Shown here: positions 1 through 11,079 of the stretch, one piece after another
Layout of the letters: every line of letters starts with the position of its first letter
How positions within the stretch are numbered: position 1 is the stretch's first letter
Origin: Streptomyces sp. 6-11-2
Lineage (GTDB): Bacteria; Actinomycetota; Actinomycetes; Streptomycetales; Streptomycetaceae
Reading direction: 5' to 3'
Assembly (NCBI RefSeq): GCF_006540305.1
Contig: NZ_BJOR01000001.1
Coordinates: forward strand, 3,534,001-3,598,000
Length of the DNA stretch: 64,000 bases
The notes under the pieces: model-generated
Database searches by the model: none
The model's input: the letters and a program-made list of their open reading frames with translations, nothing else
Told to the model about the DNA's origin: nothing
Translations under genes and position numbers: made by a program

Positions 1-1
1 G

Positions 2-205
2 ATCTTCGCGAGTCTGCCGTGGTGGGTGAAGTGGATCGCGGTGCCCGTCATCGCTCTGGTCGTCTTCGGCGGCGTGATAGCGAGCGTGATCGGCTTCGTG
101 GTCTGGCTGCTGTTCAAGGTGCTGATCTTCGTCGCGCTGGTCGGCGGACTGATCTACATCGTGCGGAAGTTCATGGCGGGGTCGTCCTCACGCAGCGACT
201 GGTGA
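2..205 (+). CDS. DUF5326-type small membrane protein, 3' part
   Basis: The reading frame is already open at the left edge and ends at a TGA at 203-205, so only the last 67 residues are visible. They read as a short aromatic start (LPWWVKWIAVPV), a long hydrophobic stretch that could make two membrane passes, and a polar tail ending SSSRSDW. This matches the small Streptomyces DUF5326 membrane proteins as I remember them. No function is known. The start codon lies upstream of the window. The assignment rests on overall pattern and the tail. Confidence 0.7.
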   Translation: MFASLPWWVKWIAVPVIALVVFGGVIASVIGFVVWLLFKVLIFVALVGGLIYIVRKFMAGSSSRSDW

Positions 206-406
206 GTGCCAGGGGGTACCGGTGAACCGGTAACGGGAGTCGCCGGTTCCCTCGCGGGAGGGAAGTTTCCCGGACAAGCCGTCCGTGTGCGGTGACAGGC
301 GGATAAGGTCCGGAGATCGACGCGGGGGCCGGCCCCCGCGGGCGGCGTACACCCCCCATTCGTGTTCCCCGCACGGCTGCCCCCCTCGCGCTACGGGAGT
401 GACCCC

Positions 407-1306
407 TTGGCCACGGTTGACACCGCACCCGCAGAACGGCACGCGCCGCCCGCACCCCGGGGGCCGTCCCGCTCGACGGCCCTCCCGGCGCAGCCGCGTT
501 CGTCGGCCCCGTTGGAACGGCCCAGGGCCACGGTCCCGGAGCAGCCGAGGCCCCAGCAGCCCCCGACCCTCATCGGATCCGTGCAGCGCGCGATGCGCCT
601 GCTGGAGACCGTCGCGCGGCACGAGCACGGAGCGCCCGCCAAGCAGCTCGCCCGTGAGACGGGTCTGGCCCTGCCTACCGCCTACCACCTGCTGCGCACC
701 CTCGTCCACGAGGGCTATCTGCGCCGCGACCGGGGTCTGTTCTTCCTGGGTGAGGCCGCCGAGCGGCTGAGTAGCAGCGGAGCGGCGCAGAAACGTCGCA
801 CCACGATCGTCGAGGCGCTCGCCCAGTGGCGGGATGCCATCGGTGCGCCGCTGTACTACGCGATGTACCGCGAGGGCGAGATCGAGCTCATGTGCGTCTC
901 CGCCACCGCGGCCATTCCGGCGGTCGAGGAATGGGCCGGCTTCCGCGAGACCGGGCACGCGCACGCGATCGGCCAGTGCCTGCTGTCCCAGCTGGACGAC
1001 AGGGGCCGCCGCGATCACCTCGACCGCTACCCCGTGCAGTCCCTCACCCCGTACACGGTCCGTGACGAGCACACCGTGCTGCGGCGCCTGGAACGGGCCC
1101 GGCCGATGGAGCCGGTGACCGAGCGGCAGGAGTACGCGCTGGGGGCGGTGTGCGCGGCGATTCCCATCACGGTGGGCACCACGGCGGCCGCGATGGCCCT
1201 CTCCCTGCCGGCCCATCAGGCGGACCGGCTGCTGCCCGCCGCACGCCGGCTGCAACACGAGGTGGGACGGCGTCTGGGCTCCCTGGCGCTCTCTATCAGT
1301 ATCTGA
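407..1306 (+). CDS. ssgR: IclR-family regulator SsgR, activator of ssgA
   Basis: This is an IclR-type transcription factor. An N-terminal winged helix-turn-helix (about residues 56-105, with SVQRAMRLLETVA and LPTAYHLLRTLV) is followed by an IclR effector-binding domain to the C-terminus. The next gene is ssgA, and in Streptomyces the IclR gene directly upstream of ssgA is ssgR, whose product activates ssgA during sporulation. I prefer a TTG start at 407 because GGGAG sits seven bases upstream. A GTG at 362 in the same frame would add 15 residues but has no good ribosome site. The N-terminus is a Pro/Arg/Ala-rich extension of about 50 residues before the DNA-binding domain. Confidence 0.88.
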   Translation: MATVDTAPAERHAPPAPRGPSRSTALPAQPRSSAPLERPRATVPEQPRPQQPPTLIGSVQRAMRLLETVARHEHGAPAKQLARETGLALPTAYHLLRTLVHEGYLRRDRGLFFLGEAAERLSSSGAAQKRRTTIVEALAQWRDAIGAPLYYAMYREGEIELMCVSATAAIPAVEEWAGFRETGHAHAIGQCLLSQLDDRGRRDHLDRYPVQSLTPYTVRDEHTVLRRLERARPMEPVTERQEYALGAVCAAIPITVGTTAAAMALSLPAHQADRLLPAARRLQHEVGRRLGSLALSISI

Positions 1307-1403
1307 AAACTCACTCCTTGTGATCTGATGTGTACGTTCAGCAAGATGCACCATTGTTACGGGATGGATTCCCGGCCAGTCGACGGCAAACAACGGGGTA
1401 GCG

Positions 1404-1841
1404 ATGCGCGAGTCCGTACAGGCAGAGGTCATGATGAGCTTTCTCGTGTCCGAGGAGCTCTCCTTCCGCATCCCGGTGGAGTTGCGGTACGAGACCTGTG
1501 ATCCCTATGCCGTGCGGCTGACCTTCCATCTGCCGGGAGACGCCCCGGTGACCTGGGCGTTCGGGCGAGAGCTGCTGATCGACGGGGTGGGGACGCCGTG
1601 CGGGGACGGTGACGTGCGCATCTCACCGGCCGGCCGCGACTCGCTGAGCGAGGTCCTGATCCGGCTTCAGGTCGGCGGGGACCGGGCGCTGTTCCGCTCC
1701 TCGACGGCGCCGCTGGTGGCGTTCCTGGACCGTACGGACAAGCTGGTGCCCCTGGGGCAGGAGGGTGCGCTGGCCGACTTCGACGCCCACCTCGACGAAG
1801 CCCTGGACCGCATCCTGGCGGAGGAACAGAGCGCGGGCTGA
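1404..1841 (+). CDS. ssgA: SsgA, sporulation-specific cell division activator
   Basis: A 145-residue SsgA-like protein, a family confined to morphologically complex actinomycetes. SsgA localises septum sites and, through SsgB, helps recruit FtsZ in sporulating aerial hyphae. The sequence closely follows Streptomyces SsgA: MSFLVSEELSFRIPVELRYE, then a DPYAVRLTFHLPGD core and an FLDRTDKLVPLGQEG stretch. The start at 1404 gives an N-terminus that lines up with SsgB. Two further in-frame ATGs at 1431 and 1434, with AGAGG at 1424-1428, would give about 136 residues and cannot be excluded. The 97-base gap to ssgR leaves room for an own promoter, as expected for an SsgR target. Confidence 0.93.
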   Translation: MRESVQAEVMMSFLVSEELSFRIPVELRYETCDPYAVRLTFHLPGDAPVTWAFGRELLIDGVGTPCGDGDVRISPAGRDSLSEVLIRLQVGGDRALFRSSTAPLVAFLDRTDKLVPLGQEGALADFDAHLDEALDRILAEEQSAG

Positions 1842-1942
1842 GGGGTACGGCAGCGGACGCGGCGGTGGTGTAACGCTTCGCCACGGCCTCAGGGGGTGCA
1901 GGAACGCTTCGTCGGCCGCCCAAGGAGCCTCCGCGTACGCAG

Positions 1943-3409
1943 TCAGCGCCTGCGGCGCCTGCCCCTTCCACCGCGCGCCGGAGCGGGCAGCGTGGCCTGT
2001 GCCGCGGCCTGCGTCCGTCCCGTGCGGTCGGCCGAGACCACGAGTGCCGCCAGCGCCGTGGTGACCGGAACGGAGGCGACCAGACCGATCGAGCCCACCA
2101 GCGTGCGCACGATCTCCTCCGCGACGAGCTCACTGGTGGCGACGGTCGTCACGCTGCTCTGCGCGATGGAGAACAGCAGCAGCAGCGGGAGCGCGGCACC
2201 CGCGTACGCGAGGACGAGGGTGTTGACGACGGAGGCGATGTGGTCGCGTCCGATACGGATGCCCGCGCGGTACAGCCCGCGCCAGCCCATCGCGGGGTTG
2301 GCCTCGTGCAGCTCCCAGACCGCCGAGGTCTGTGTCACCGTCACATCGTCCAGGACGCCGAGCGAGCCGATGATGACACCGGCGAGCAACAGGCCGCTCA
2401 TGTCTATCGACGGATACAGGCCGTGGATCAGACCGGTGCTGTCGTCGGTGTTGCCGGTCAGCGCGGCCCAGCCGATGAACAGCGAGCCCAGGAAGCCGAT
2501 CAGCATCAGCGAGATCAGCGTGCCGAGCACCGCGACCGAGGTACGGGCGGACAGGCCGTGACACATGTACAGCGCGATCAGCATGATGGCGCTGGCCCCC
2601 ACCACCGCCACGACCAGCGGGTTCGAGCCCTGCAGGATCGCGGGTAGGACGAAGAGGTTCAGCACCAGGAAGCTGATGGCCAGCGCGACCAGCGCCATCA
2701 CGCCCCGCATTCGCCCGACGACCACGACGGCGAGTGCGAAGAGACCGGCCAGCAGCGCCATCGGAAAGCGCCGGTTGACGTCGGTGACCGAATACTGCAA
2801 GTCCTTGGGTGCCGAGGGCTCGTAGGCGACCACGACCTTCTCGCCCTGGTGCAGCTGCCGGGACTGGTCGGGCTGCACGATCTCGGTGAAGGTACGGCCC
2901 TTGTCCTTGCCGCCGTCCACCCGGATCGTGGCCTTCTTGCAGTTCCCGGACTGCTGCTGCTGTGCGGAGGAACCCTCGGCGGTGGACGTGTCGCCGGTTG
3001 GTGTGTCACCGGAGACGTTCACCGACTGGCAGCTGACCTGGAGCACCTCGACGACGGTGGCCTGCTGCGTCTGCCGGTCGAAGCCCACACCGGTGCGCTC
3101 GTGCGACGGGGCGCCGCCGGGCCACAGCACCGCGAGTCCGGCCGCCACCAGTGCGGCGAACGGGATGAGGATCGCCGCGATCACCTTGCGGAGGTGCTTC
3201 GACACGGGTGCGGCTGGTCCGTGGCTGTGGCTGTGGCCGTGCCCGCCACCGCTTCCCGGGCCGTGCCCGGTGCCGCTCCCCGGGCCGTGCCCGCCACCCG
3301 TCGCGGGGCCGTGTCCGTGCTCCGTGGCGGTGGCTTCCTGGCCGTGCCGGACGTCCTGTCCGCGTCGGGGTTCGGGCGGTGGATGGGGGAACTGCTCTGT
3401 CGTGGTCAC
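1943..3409 (-). CDS. YibE/F-family multi-pass membrane protein
   Basis: A membrane protein of about 488 residues resembling the YibE/F family. After a cytosolic N-terminus rich in His, Gly and Pro (several HGPGSG-like units), a first membrane helix (VIAAILIPFAALVAAGLAVL) leads to an extracytoplasmic domain. At least six more hydrophobic helices follow, including MALLAGLFALAVVVVGRMRG and GLLLAGVIIGSLGVLDDVTV. The tail is Arg-rich. I chose the GTG at 3409; an upstream start at 3442 in frame is possible. The His-rich N-terminus could bind metal, but that is inference. The true role of the family is not established. It is convergent with ssgA. Confidence 0.8.
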   Translation of the reverse strand: MTTTEQFPHPPPEPRRGQDVRHGQEATATEHGHGPATGGGHGPGSGTGHGPGSGGGHGHSHSHGPAAPVSKHLRKVIAAILIPFAALVAAGLAVLWPGGAPSHERTGVGFDRQTQQATVVEVLQVSCQSVNVSGDTPTGDTSTAEGSSAQQQQSGNCKKATIRVDGGKDKGRTFTEIVQPDQSRQLHQGEKVVVAYEPSAPKDLQYSVTDVNRRFPMALLAGLFALAVVVVGRMRGVMALVALAISFLVLNLFVLPAILQGSNPLVVAVVGASAIMLIALYMCHGLSARTSVAVLGTLISLMLIGFLGSLFIGWAALTGNTDDSTGLIHGLYPSIDMSGLLLAGVIIGSLGVLDDVTVTQTSAVWELHEANPAMGWRGLYRAGIRIGRDHIASVVNTLVLAYAGAALPLLLLFSIAQSSVTTVATSELVAEEIVRTLVGSIGLVASVPVTTALAALVVSADRTGRTQAAAQATLPAPARGGRGRRRRR

Positions 3410-3490
3410 CGCCCGATCATCGCAAGAACGGCACAGGCCCACTGTTCACCGCGCCACAAATGACGTTAGCGTGGAGGCACCTTTGCACAC

Positions 3491-5465
<1,975 letters not shown>

Positions 5466-5475
5466 TGCATGGCGG

Positions 5476-5508
5476 GCGGTGCTCTTGGCGAGCAGGCAAG
5501 GGCACCGC
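5476..5508 (+). terminator. Hairpin terminator after thiC
   Basis: GCGGTGCTCTT (5476-5486) pairs with AAGGGCACCGC (5498-5508) with one G-U pair, giving an 11-bp stem and an 11-base loop, 11 bases after the thiC stop. There is no long T-run, as is usual in Streptomyces. Confidence 0.7.
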
Positions 5509-5764
5509 TCCCTTTGCCGCTGTTCGGTCGGCCCAACGGCGTGGTGGCTGGGGCGCTCGAGCACCGGAAATCTCGTGTGTGTCGTAGTCGTGGTCGACTG
5601 TCTGCCTGAACCACGGCTGCTCTGAATGGCCTGCGTGGGCTCGCCGTGTGCGGGCGTCCCCGGCGCCCCGGCCCGGCAGGTGCGGGACGGGGTGGCGGGG
5701 CGCGCGCGCCGGGCCCTGGGGGCGAGGGTGCGGTCCTGGCCGGGGTGAGGGCGCGGGGCGCTGG

Positions 5765-6619
5765 TTACTCCGGTTGGTGGTCCGGGCCTCCGAAGTCCGG
5801 GCTGCTGAAGTCGGGACTGGAGAAGCGCGGGCGGCGGCTCGGGGCTCCGTCGTCCGGGCTGCTGAAACCTGGTCGGCCATAGCCGAGTTGCGGCATGCGG
5901 CCGGTCGGTGCCGCCGGGCCCGTATGCCCCGGTGCGGGGGAGCGGGGCTCGGCGAGCGCGTCGCGCAGGAACGGCAGGATGCCCCGTTCGAGCAGGGCCT
6001 CCTGCCAGGCTTCCCTGGCCTGGGCGACCTCCTCGCCCAGTTCGGCGTAGGCGCCGCTGTCGAGCGAGGGGCGGTTGCGCAGCGCGGTGAGCAGGAGTCC
6101 GGCGGCGGCGGCGAGGATCGCGGCCGCGGTCAGGGCACCGAACACCCAGCCCGCGGTGATCATGGACTGGGCGAACGCCTGGGTCGGGTCCAGCATCCTC
6201 AGGATGTAGCCGACGAGCAGGAAGAGGGCCGCGGCGGTCCCGGCGAGGACGGGGGCGAGCACCGCGACGACGGCACCCGCGCCCGCGCCGTGAGTCTCGG
6301 CGACCTCGCCCATGGTGGCGGCTGGTCGGAGGGGCCCGCCCGGCTCGGCCGAGTCGGCTTCGATGAGGGAGGACGGGACGGCCGGCGCCGGCCGGCGCAG
6401 TTCCTCGCGGACCTTGACGTAGTGGTGGTACTCGGTCGCCGCGGCCGCCGTTATGACGGCGGTGGCGCTCAGCGCCATGGTCCGCAGTTGTTCCGAGTTG
6501 AGCCGCTGTCCGGCAGCGGCCAGTTCCGGGTGGTGTGGGGCGGAGCGCAGCGCCTCATCGAGGATCCGCTCGTATTCCTGGCGGTCCTCGCTCAGCAGGT
6601 GCTGCGGAACGCTGTTCAT
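5765..6619 (-). CDS. Conserved membrane protein of unknown function
   Basis: I do not recognise a named family. The 284-residue product has a soluble N-terminal half with a helical charged region (SEDRQEYERILDEAL). Two membrane helices follow at about residues 112-140 and 151-180, then a charged helix (AYAELGEEVAQAREAWQEAL) and a disordered tail with repeated FSSPD-type units. The ATG at 6619 is chosen because GGGGG lies six bases upstream; upstream in-frame starts extend into unlikely sequence. It is convergent with thiC. A bitopic or hairpin membrane anchor with cytosolic ends is plausible, but no role can be assigned. Confidence 0.72.
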   Translation of the reverse strand: MNSVPQHLLSEDRQEYERILDEALRSAPHHPELAAAGQRLNSEQLRTMALSATAVITAAAATEYHHYVKVREELRRPAPAVPSSLIEADSAEPGGPLRPAATMGEVAETHGAGAGAVVAVLAPVLAGTAAALFLLVGYILRMLDPTQAFAQSMITAGWVFGALTAAAILAAAAGLLLTALRNRPSLDSGAYAELGEEVAQAREAWQEALLERGILPFLRDALAEPRSPAPGHTGPAAPTGRMPQLGYGRPGFSSPDDGAPSRRPRFSSPDFSSPDFGGPDHQPE

Positions 6620-6806
6620 GTGCATCCCCCGATGCTCCGTAGGGCTTGGGGCTCGCATGGCGGCGAGCCGTCGGGCAGAAACGGAGGGGAGCCTGCTACG
6701 GATAAGCCGATGGTAGAGCCGTGACGGCGCGCGGTGACAGGGGGTTTCCACAAATTGGGTGCCGACCTGCGCGGTCGTCTCGACAGGCGGGCTGCCCGGT
6801 GAACGG

Positions 6807-7913
6807 TCAGTTGTCGAGGGGCAGTTGCTGGACCAGCAGTTTTCCGGCCATGGTCACGCCGCCGTCCATCGCGATGGCGAGTCCGTCGGCGTAGACGTGC
6901 GGCCCCTCCACGACCGGACCCGCGGACTCCTCGCCGTCCTCGGAGCCGACTTCGCCCAGCAGATAGGGAATGGGGCTGTGGCCGTGAACGATGCGGGTGC
7001 CGCCGTACGTATCGAGCAGGGAGCGCACGGCGTCGGCGCCGCCCTCGTCACGGAAGGAGAAGCGCTTGGTGAACTTGCGGAACAGATCCCAGACTTCGTT
7101 CGCGTCGTTGCGGGTGAGCGTCTCGCGGACGGTGTCGTTGACCTCTTCGATCGAGGCACCGTAGTCGAGGTAGGAGGTGGTGTCGGAGTGCACGAGCAGG
7201 TAGCCGTCGACCGCCTCGACGGCGTCGAGCCGGGCCATCCACTGCAGGTGGTGGTCCTGGAGGCGGTCCATGTCGGACTTCTGGCCGCCGTTGAGCAGCC
7301 AGGCCGCCTGGAAGGTCGCGGTGCCCGCGCCGGAGTTGACGGGGGTGTCGCCGAACCGTTTGGCGCCGAGCAGCAGCAGCTCGTGGTTGCCCATGAGGGC
7401 CTTGCAGTAGCCGCCGGCCGCGGCCGCCTCCGCGGACAGCCGCATCACGAGGTCGATGACGCCGATGCCGTCCGGGCCGCGGTCGGTGAAGTCGCCGAGG
7501 AACCACAGCCGCGCGGTGCCCGCGCACCATTGGCCGGCGGAGTCGACGAGCCCCTTCTCCTGGAGCGCGGCGACCAGCTGATCCAGGTAGCCGTGCACGT
7601 CACCGACGACGTAGAGGGGACCCGGGCGGGTGGCGGACTGCCGGGTCGGCGTGGAGACCGGGTCGACCGCCACCTGATGCGTGTCACCGCGCTTGATGAC
7701 CGGCAGGTCGCGCTCGGTGGGCGTGTACGCGGCCGGGTAGCCCTCCCTGGGAGCCGCGGGAGCCGCGGGGGCCTCCTCGGGCGGCCGGACCGTTTCGGCG
7801 GGCTGCGTGCCGTGGGCGTACGGACCGGTCTCGTTCACGTACGCGGGAACCCGGAAGTCGCGCAGCGTAGCCGTCCGCTCCACTTCGGGTCCCTGACCGG
7901 CCCCCTGAGTCAT
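6807..7913 (-). CDS. Metallophosphoesterase (calcineurin-like)
   Basis: A 368-residue protein with the dinuclear metallophosphatase motifs in order: GDVHGYLDQL, GDFTDRGPDG, GNHELL, and a late HGHSP. These residues bind two metals and cleave phosphoester bonds. The layout resembles the PPP-type/ApaH-like subgroup, but the substrate cannot be told. The first 110 or so residues are Pro/Ala-rich and probably disordered. The ATG at 7913 is preceded by GGAGGGG at the right distance, which decides it over the ATG at 7928. The next gene upstream is the LacI regulator on the same strand, about 230 bases away, so they may be separate units. Confidence 0.85.
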   Translation of the reverse strand: MTQGAGQGPEVERTATLRDFRVPAYVNETGPYAHGTQPAETVRPPEEAPAAPAAPREGYPAAYTPTERDLPVIKRGDTHQVAVDPVSTPTRQSATRPGPLYVVGDVHGYLDQLVAALQEKGLVDSAGQWCAGTARLWFLGDFTDRGPDGIGVIDLVMRLSAEAAAAGGYCKALMGNHELLLLGAKRFGDTPVNSGAGTATFQAAWLLNGGQKSDMDRLQDHHLQWMARLDAVEAVDGYLLVHSDTTSYLDYGASIEEVNDTVRETLTRNDANEVWDLFRKFTKRFSFRDEGGADAVRSLLDTYGGTRIVHGHSPIPYLLGEVGSEDGEESAGPVVEGPHVYADGLAIAMDGGVTMAGKLLVQQLPLDN

Positions 7914-8139
7914 CGACCCCTCCACCATCGCGCCGCCTGTGCACCGCTTCGGACTGCCTGGTCGCAGCGGCCCGCGGTGTCGTGGGCCCATCATAGGAAC
8001 GCGGATCGCGCCATGTGATGACCCAGGGGTGGTGAATCGGGACTGGACTCCGGTTCACCGTGGCTTTCGCCCCGATTGGGCAGTCTTCGGCAATCCCGCG
8101 GCCACCCGTGTGCCGGGTCATCTCGCGGCCACCCGTGCC

Positions 8140-9252
8140 CTAGCGGTCCTCCGACGCGCGGGGCGGGCTGATCGTCCTGCGCCGGGTGCGCCGCTGGGAC
8201 GAGGTCCGCACGATCAGCTCGGTCGGTATGACCTGCTCGACCGGTTGGTCCGACTCGACCCCTTCGATGGCGTCGATGAGGAGCTGGACGACCGCCGTGC
8301 CGATCCGGCGCGGCTTCAGGGAGAGCGTGGTGATGGGCGGCTCGGTGCTGGCGTACACCGTGGACTCGCTGCAGCACACCAGCAGCAGGTCCTCGGGGAC
8401 GCGCAGGCCGTAGCGGCGGGCGGCGGCGAGCAGATCGGTGCCGTTGGGGTCGAACAGTCCGTAGACGGCGTCGGGCCGGTCGGGGCGGGCCAGCAGTCGG
8501 TCGGCGGCGACGGCGCCCGCGCACGGGTCGTGGGCGGGGTAGGCCTCGTACACCGGGTCCTGGCCGACGCGCTTGCACCACTGGAGGTAGGCGGTCGTCG
8601 ACAGGTGGGTGTAGGTGTCCGTCGTGGTGCCGGTGAGCAGGCCGATACGGCGGGCGCCGGCCTCGGCGAGGTGGTCGAGGATGCCGAGGACTGCGGCTTC
8701 GTGGTCGTTGTCGACCCAGGCGGTGACCGGGAGCGCGCCGGCCGGGCGGCCGTCGCTGACCACCGGTAAGCCCTGCCGCACCAGCTCGCCGACGACCGGG
8801 TCCTGGTCGGAGGGGTCGATGACGACCGTGCCGTCCAGGGCGACGTTCGACCACACGTCGTGGCGCGAGGTCGCGGGCAGGATGACCAGGGCGTAGCCGC
8901 GGGCGAGCGCGGCCGAGGTGGCGGCGCGGGCCATCTCGGCGAAGTACGCGAACTCGGTGAAGGTGAAAGGTTCATCCCCGTACGTCGTCACGGTCAGGCC
9001 GATGAGGCCCGACTTGCCGGTACGGAGGGTGCGGGCCGCGGCCGAGGGGCGGTACCCCAGCCGGTCGGCGACCTCGCGGACATGGCGCCGGGTGGCGTCG
9101 GGGAGGCGCCCCTTGCCGTTGAGGGCGTCGGAGACGGTCGTGATGGACACTCCGGCGGCGGCGGCCACGTCTCTGATGCCCGCCCGGCCCGGCCGGCTCC
9201 CTCGGCGTGAGGTTTCCGCGCGGCTCACCTGGTGCTTCCCTGCTGCTGTCAT
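8140..9252 (-). CDS. LacI-family transcriptional regulator
   Basis: A 370-residue LacI/GalR-type regulator. The N-terminal helix-turn-helix is IRDVAAAAGVSITTVSDALN (about residues 27-46), followed by the hinge helix region with AARTLRTGKSGLIGL. The periplasmic-binding-protein-like sensor domain runs to the end. The C-terminal tail is Arg-rich. The ATG at 9252 gives a normal family N-terminus. Such proteins usually respond to a sugar, but no sugar gene is adjacent, so the target is unknown. It may regulate itself through the 420-bp divergent region shared with hisC. Confidence 0.9.
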   Translation of the reverse strand: MTAAGKHQVSRAETSRRGSRPGRAGIRDVAAAAGVSITTVSDALNGKGRLPDATRRHVREVADRLGYRPSAAARTLRTGKSGLIGLTVTTYGDEPFTFTEFAYFAEMARAATSAALARGYALVILPATSRHDVWSNVALDGTVVIDPSDQDPVVGELVRQGLPVVSDGRPAGALPVTAWVDNDHEAAVLGILDHLAEAGARRIGLLTGTTTDTYTHLSTTAYLQWCKRVGQDPVYEAYPAHDPCAGAVAADRLLARPDRPDAVYGLFDPNGTDLLAAARRYGLRVPEDLLLVCCSESTVYASTEPPITTLSLKPRRIGTAVVQLLIDAIEGVESDQPVEQVIPTELIVRTSSQRRTRRRTISPPRASEDR

Positions 9253-9672
9253 GGCGAGCCGATAGTAGGGCTCTTGCGGTGGGGTAGTGCGGACGCATAT
9301 GCACGCGTTGACAGGCACGTTTCTGCATGGTCGTTGTGGCCCAAGTGCCTTTGAAACCATGGCAGTTACCCGGTGTCATGTTAGGACGTGACGTGGTGGC
9401 ACGTATGGGCCTGCCGACCCCCCGATGTCTCGAAGAGGTCTCAACTCACCTTCACGAGGGATGCGCGCCACGGCGCAAGCCACCGGCGCATAGATATATG
9501 TGGACGCGCCCCCCATTTCATACGCATTCATATGAAGACGCCCCGGATGTCGGTGAGACAGACGAGGTCGGCCTCGCGCACGAGTGATGGCTTCCGACCC
9601 ATACGCAGCGGCGTCCAATCCTCATAAGGTGTGCAGTATTGGATGCCGGTGGTGGTCACGAGGAGGACTGCG
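9253..9672. promoter_or_regulatory. Divergent lacI-type/hisC intergenic region
   Basis: These 420 bases between two divergent genes hold no convincing gene. I see a TTGACA hexamer at 9308-9313, and short palindromes GCATATGC (9295-9302) and TTCATATGAA (9527-9536) in a locally AT-richer stretch, which could be promoter or operator parts. No transcription start can be placed from sequence alone. Confidence 0.4.
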
Positions 9673-10752
9673 GTGAGCGAGACAAGCCCGAAGCTGCGTG
9701 CCGAGCTGGAGGGTATCCCCACCTACAAGCCGGGGAAGCCCGCCGCGGCCGGCGGTCCGGTGGCGTACAAGCTGTCCTCGAACGAGAACCCCTACCCGCC
9801 GCTGCCGGGGGTCATGGAGAGGGTGACGGCGGCCGCCTCCTCCTTCAACCGCTACCCGGACATGGCGTGCACGGCCCTGACCAACGAGCTGGCCGAGCGC
9901 TTCGCCGTGCCGGCCTCGCACGTGGCCACGGGCACCGGTTCCGTCGGTGTCGCCCAGCAGCTGATCCAGGCCACCAGCGGCCCCGGCGACGAGGTCATGT
10001 ACGCCTGGCGCTCCTTCGAGGCGTACCCGATCATCACGCAGATCAGCGGGGCGGCCTCCGTGCGGGTCCCGCTGACGCCGGGCGATGTGCACGACCTGGA
10101 CGCGATGGCGGACGCGATCACCGAACGCACGCGTCTGATCTTCGTCTGCAACCCGAACAACCCGACCGGCACGGTGGTGCGGCGGGCCGAGCTGGAACGG
10201 TTCCTCGACCGCGTGCCCTCCGACGTGCTGGTGGTCCTGGACGAGGCCTACCGCGAGTTCATCCGCGATGTCGAGGTGCCGGACGGGGTGACGCTCTACC
10301 GTGACCGGCCGAACGTCTGCGTGCTGCGCACGTTCTCGAAGGCGTACGGCCTCGCCGGGCTGCGCGTCGGCTTCGCCATCGCCCACGAGCCGGTGGCGGC
10401 GGCGCTGCGCAAGACGGCCGTGCCGTTCGGGGTGAGCCAGCTGGCGCAGGAGGCGGCGATCGCCTCGCTGCGCGCCGAGGACGAACTGCTGGGCCGGGTC
10501 GGCTCGCTGGTGTGCGAGCGCACCCGTGTGGTCGACGCGCTGCGTTCCCAGGGCTGGACGGTGCCCGAGACGCACGCCAACTTCGTGTGGCTGCGGCTGG
10601 GGGAGCGGACGGTCTCCTTCGCCCAGGCCTGCGAGCGGGCCGGCGTGGTGGTCCGGCCGTTCCCGGGCGAGGGCGTGCGGGTCACCGTCGGGGAGACCGA
10701 GGCGAACGACATCTTCCTGAAGACGGCGGAGGCGTTCCGCAAGGAGGTCTGA
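9673..10752 (+). CDS. hisC: Histidinol-phosphate aminotransferase
   Basis: A PLP enzyme of aminotransferase class I/II that moves an amino group from glutamate to imidazole-acetol phosphate in histidine synthesis. The 359 residues show the HisC pattern: [16 protein letters not shown] near the N-terminus, [17 protein letters not shown], and the PLP lysine in [14 protein letters not shown] late [12 protein letters not shown] follows. The GTG at 9673 has GAGGAG upstream; longer in-frame starts lack this. It stands apart from a his operon, so it is probably the second HisC-type copy found in many streptomycetes. A broader aromatic aminotransferase role is possible. Confidence 0.9.
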   Translation: MSETSPKLRAELEGIPTYKPGKPAAAGGPVAYKLSSNENPYPPLPGVMERVTAAASSFNRYPDMACTALTNELAERFAVPASHVATGTGSVGVAQQLIQATSGPGDEVMYAWRSFEAYPIITQISGAASVRVPLTPGDVHDLDAMADAITERTRLIFVCNPNNPTGTVVRRAELERFLDRVPSDVLVVLDEAYREFIRDVEVPDGVTLYRDRPNVCVLRTFSKAYGLAGLRVGFAIAHEPVAAALRKTAVPFGVSQLAQEAAIASLRAEDELLGRVGSLVCERTRVVDALRSQGWTVPETHANFVWLRLGERTVSFAQACERAGVVVRPFPGEGVRVTVGETEANDIFLKTAEAFRKEV

Positions 10753-10753
10753 T

Positions 10754-10798
10754 CCGGTCCGGTCCGGTCCGGTCCGGTCCGGTCCGGTCGGGTCGGGT
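10754..10798 (+). repeat. CCGGT pentamer tandem repeat after hisC
   Basis: Immediately after the hisC stop there are seven perfect CCGGT units (10754-10788), then two CGGGT units (10789-10798). A degenerate GGCAGGTCTGAT-type repetition continues to about 10865. The unit is five bases, so copy number changes would not matter outside a gene. Confidence 0.9.
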
Positions 10799-10907
10799 CT
10801 GGCCCGGCAGGTTTCGTCCGGCAGGTCTGATGCGGTCTGGCCCGGTCCGGCAGGTCTGATCCGAGCCGGCCCTCGGTCGGCCGAGGGTGTCGCGGCATCT
10901 CGTGAGG

Positions 10908-10939
10908 AGGGGGTCCCCCCAGGACTTGGGGGACCCCCC
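10908..10939. terminator. G/C-rich hairpin between hisC and cydA
   Basis: AGGGGGTCCCCC pairs with GGGGGACCCCC across a short loop containing CAGGACTT, a very stable stem. It lies downstream of hisC and upstream of the cydA promoter, so it probably ends hisC transcription. Similar hairpins are common between Streptomyces genes. Confidence 0.65.
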
Positions 10940-10979
10940 TTCGCTGTTCGAAAACAGGTGCGCCATAATTGCTTGTGAA

Positions 10980-10995
10980 TGTGAACGCGTTCACA
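10980..10995. promoter_or_regulatory. Rex operator of the cyd genes
   Basis: TGTGAACGCGTTCACA is a perfect 16-base inverted repeat that equals the Rex binding site known from the S. coelicolor cydABCD promoter. Rex senses the NADH/NAD+ ratio and leaves the DNA when NADH is high, so cyd is induced under oxygen limitation. The site lies 84 bases upstream of the cydA start, next to a CATAAT element (10963-10968) that may be the -10. Confidence 0.92.
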
Positions 10996-11079
10996 AGCGG
11001 GTCCGATTGTTGCCTGTTGTGCAGGGCACATCGGGATGAACCGCCGCCGTGATCGCGGTGACGTAAGGAGAGTGACGAC

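Noticed and set aside
3441..3490. Short ORF upstream of thiC as a leader peptide
   Set aside because: The short frames overlap the riboswitch and lack a ribosome site; the aptamer explains regulation.
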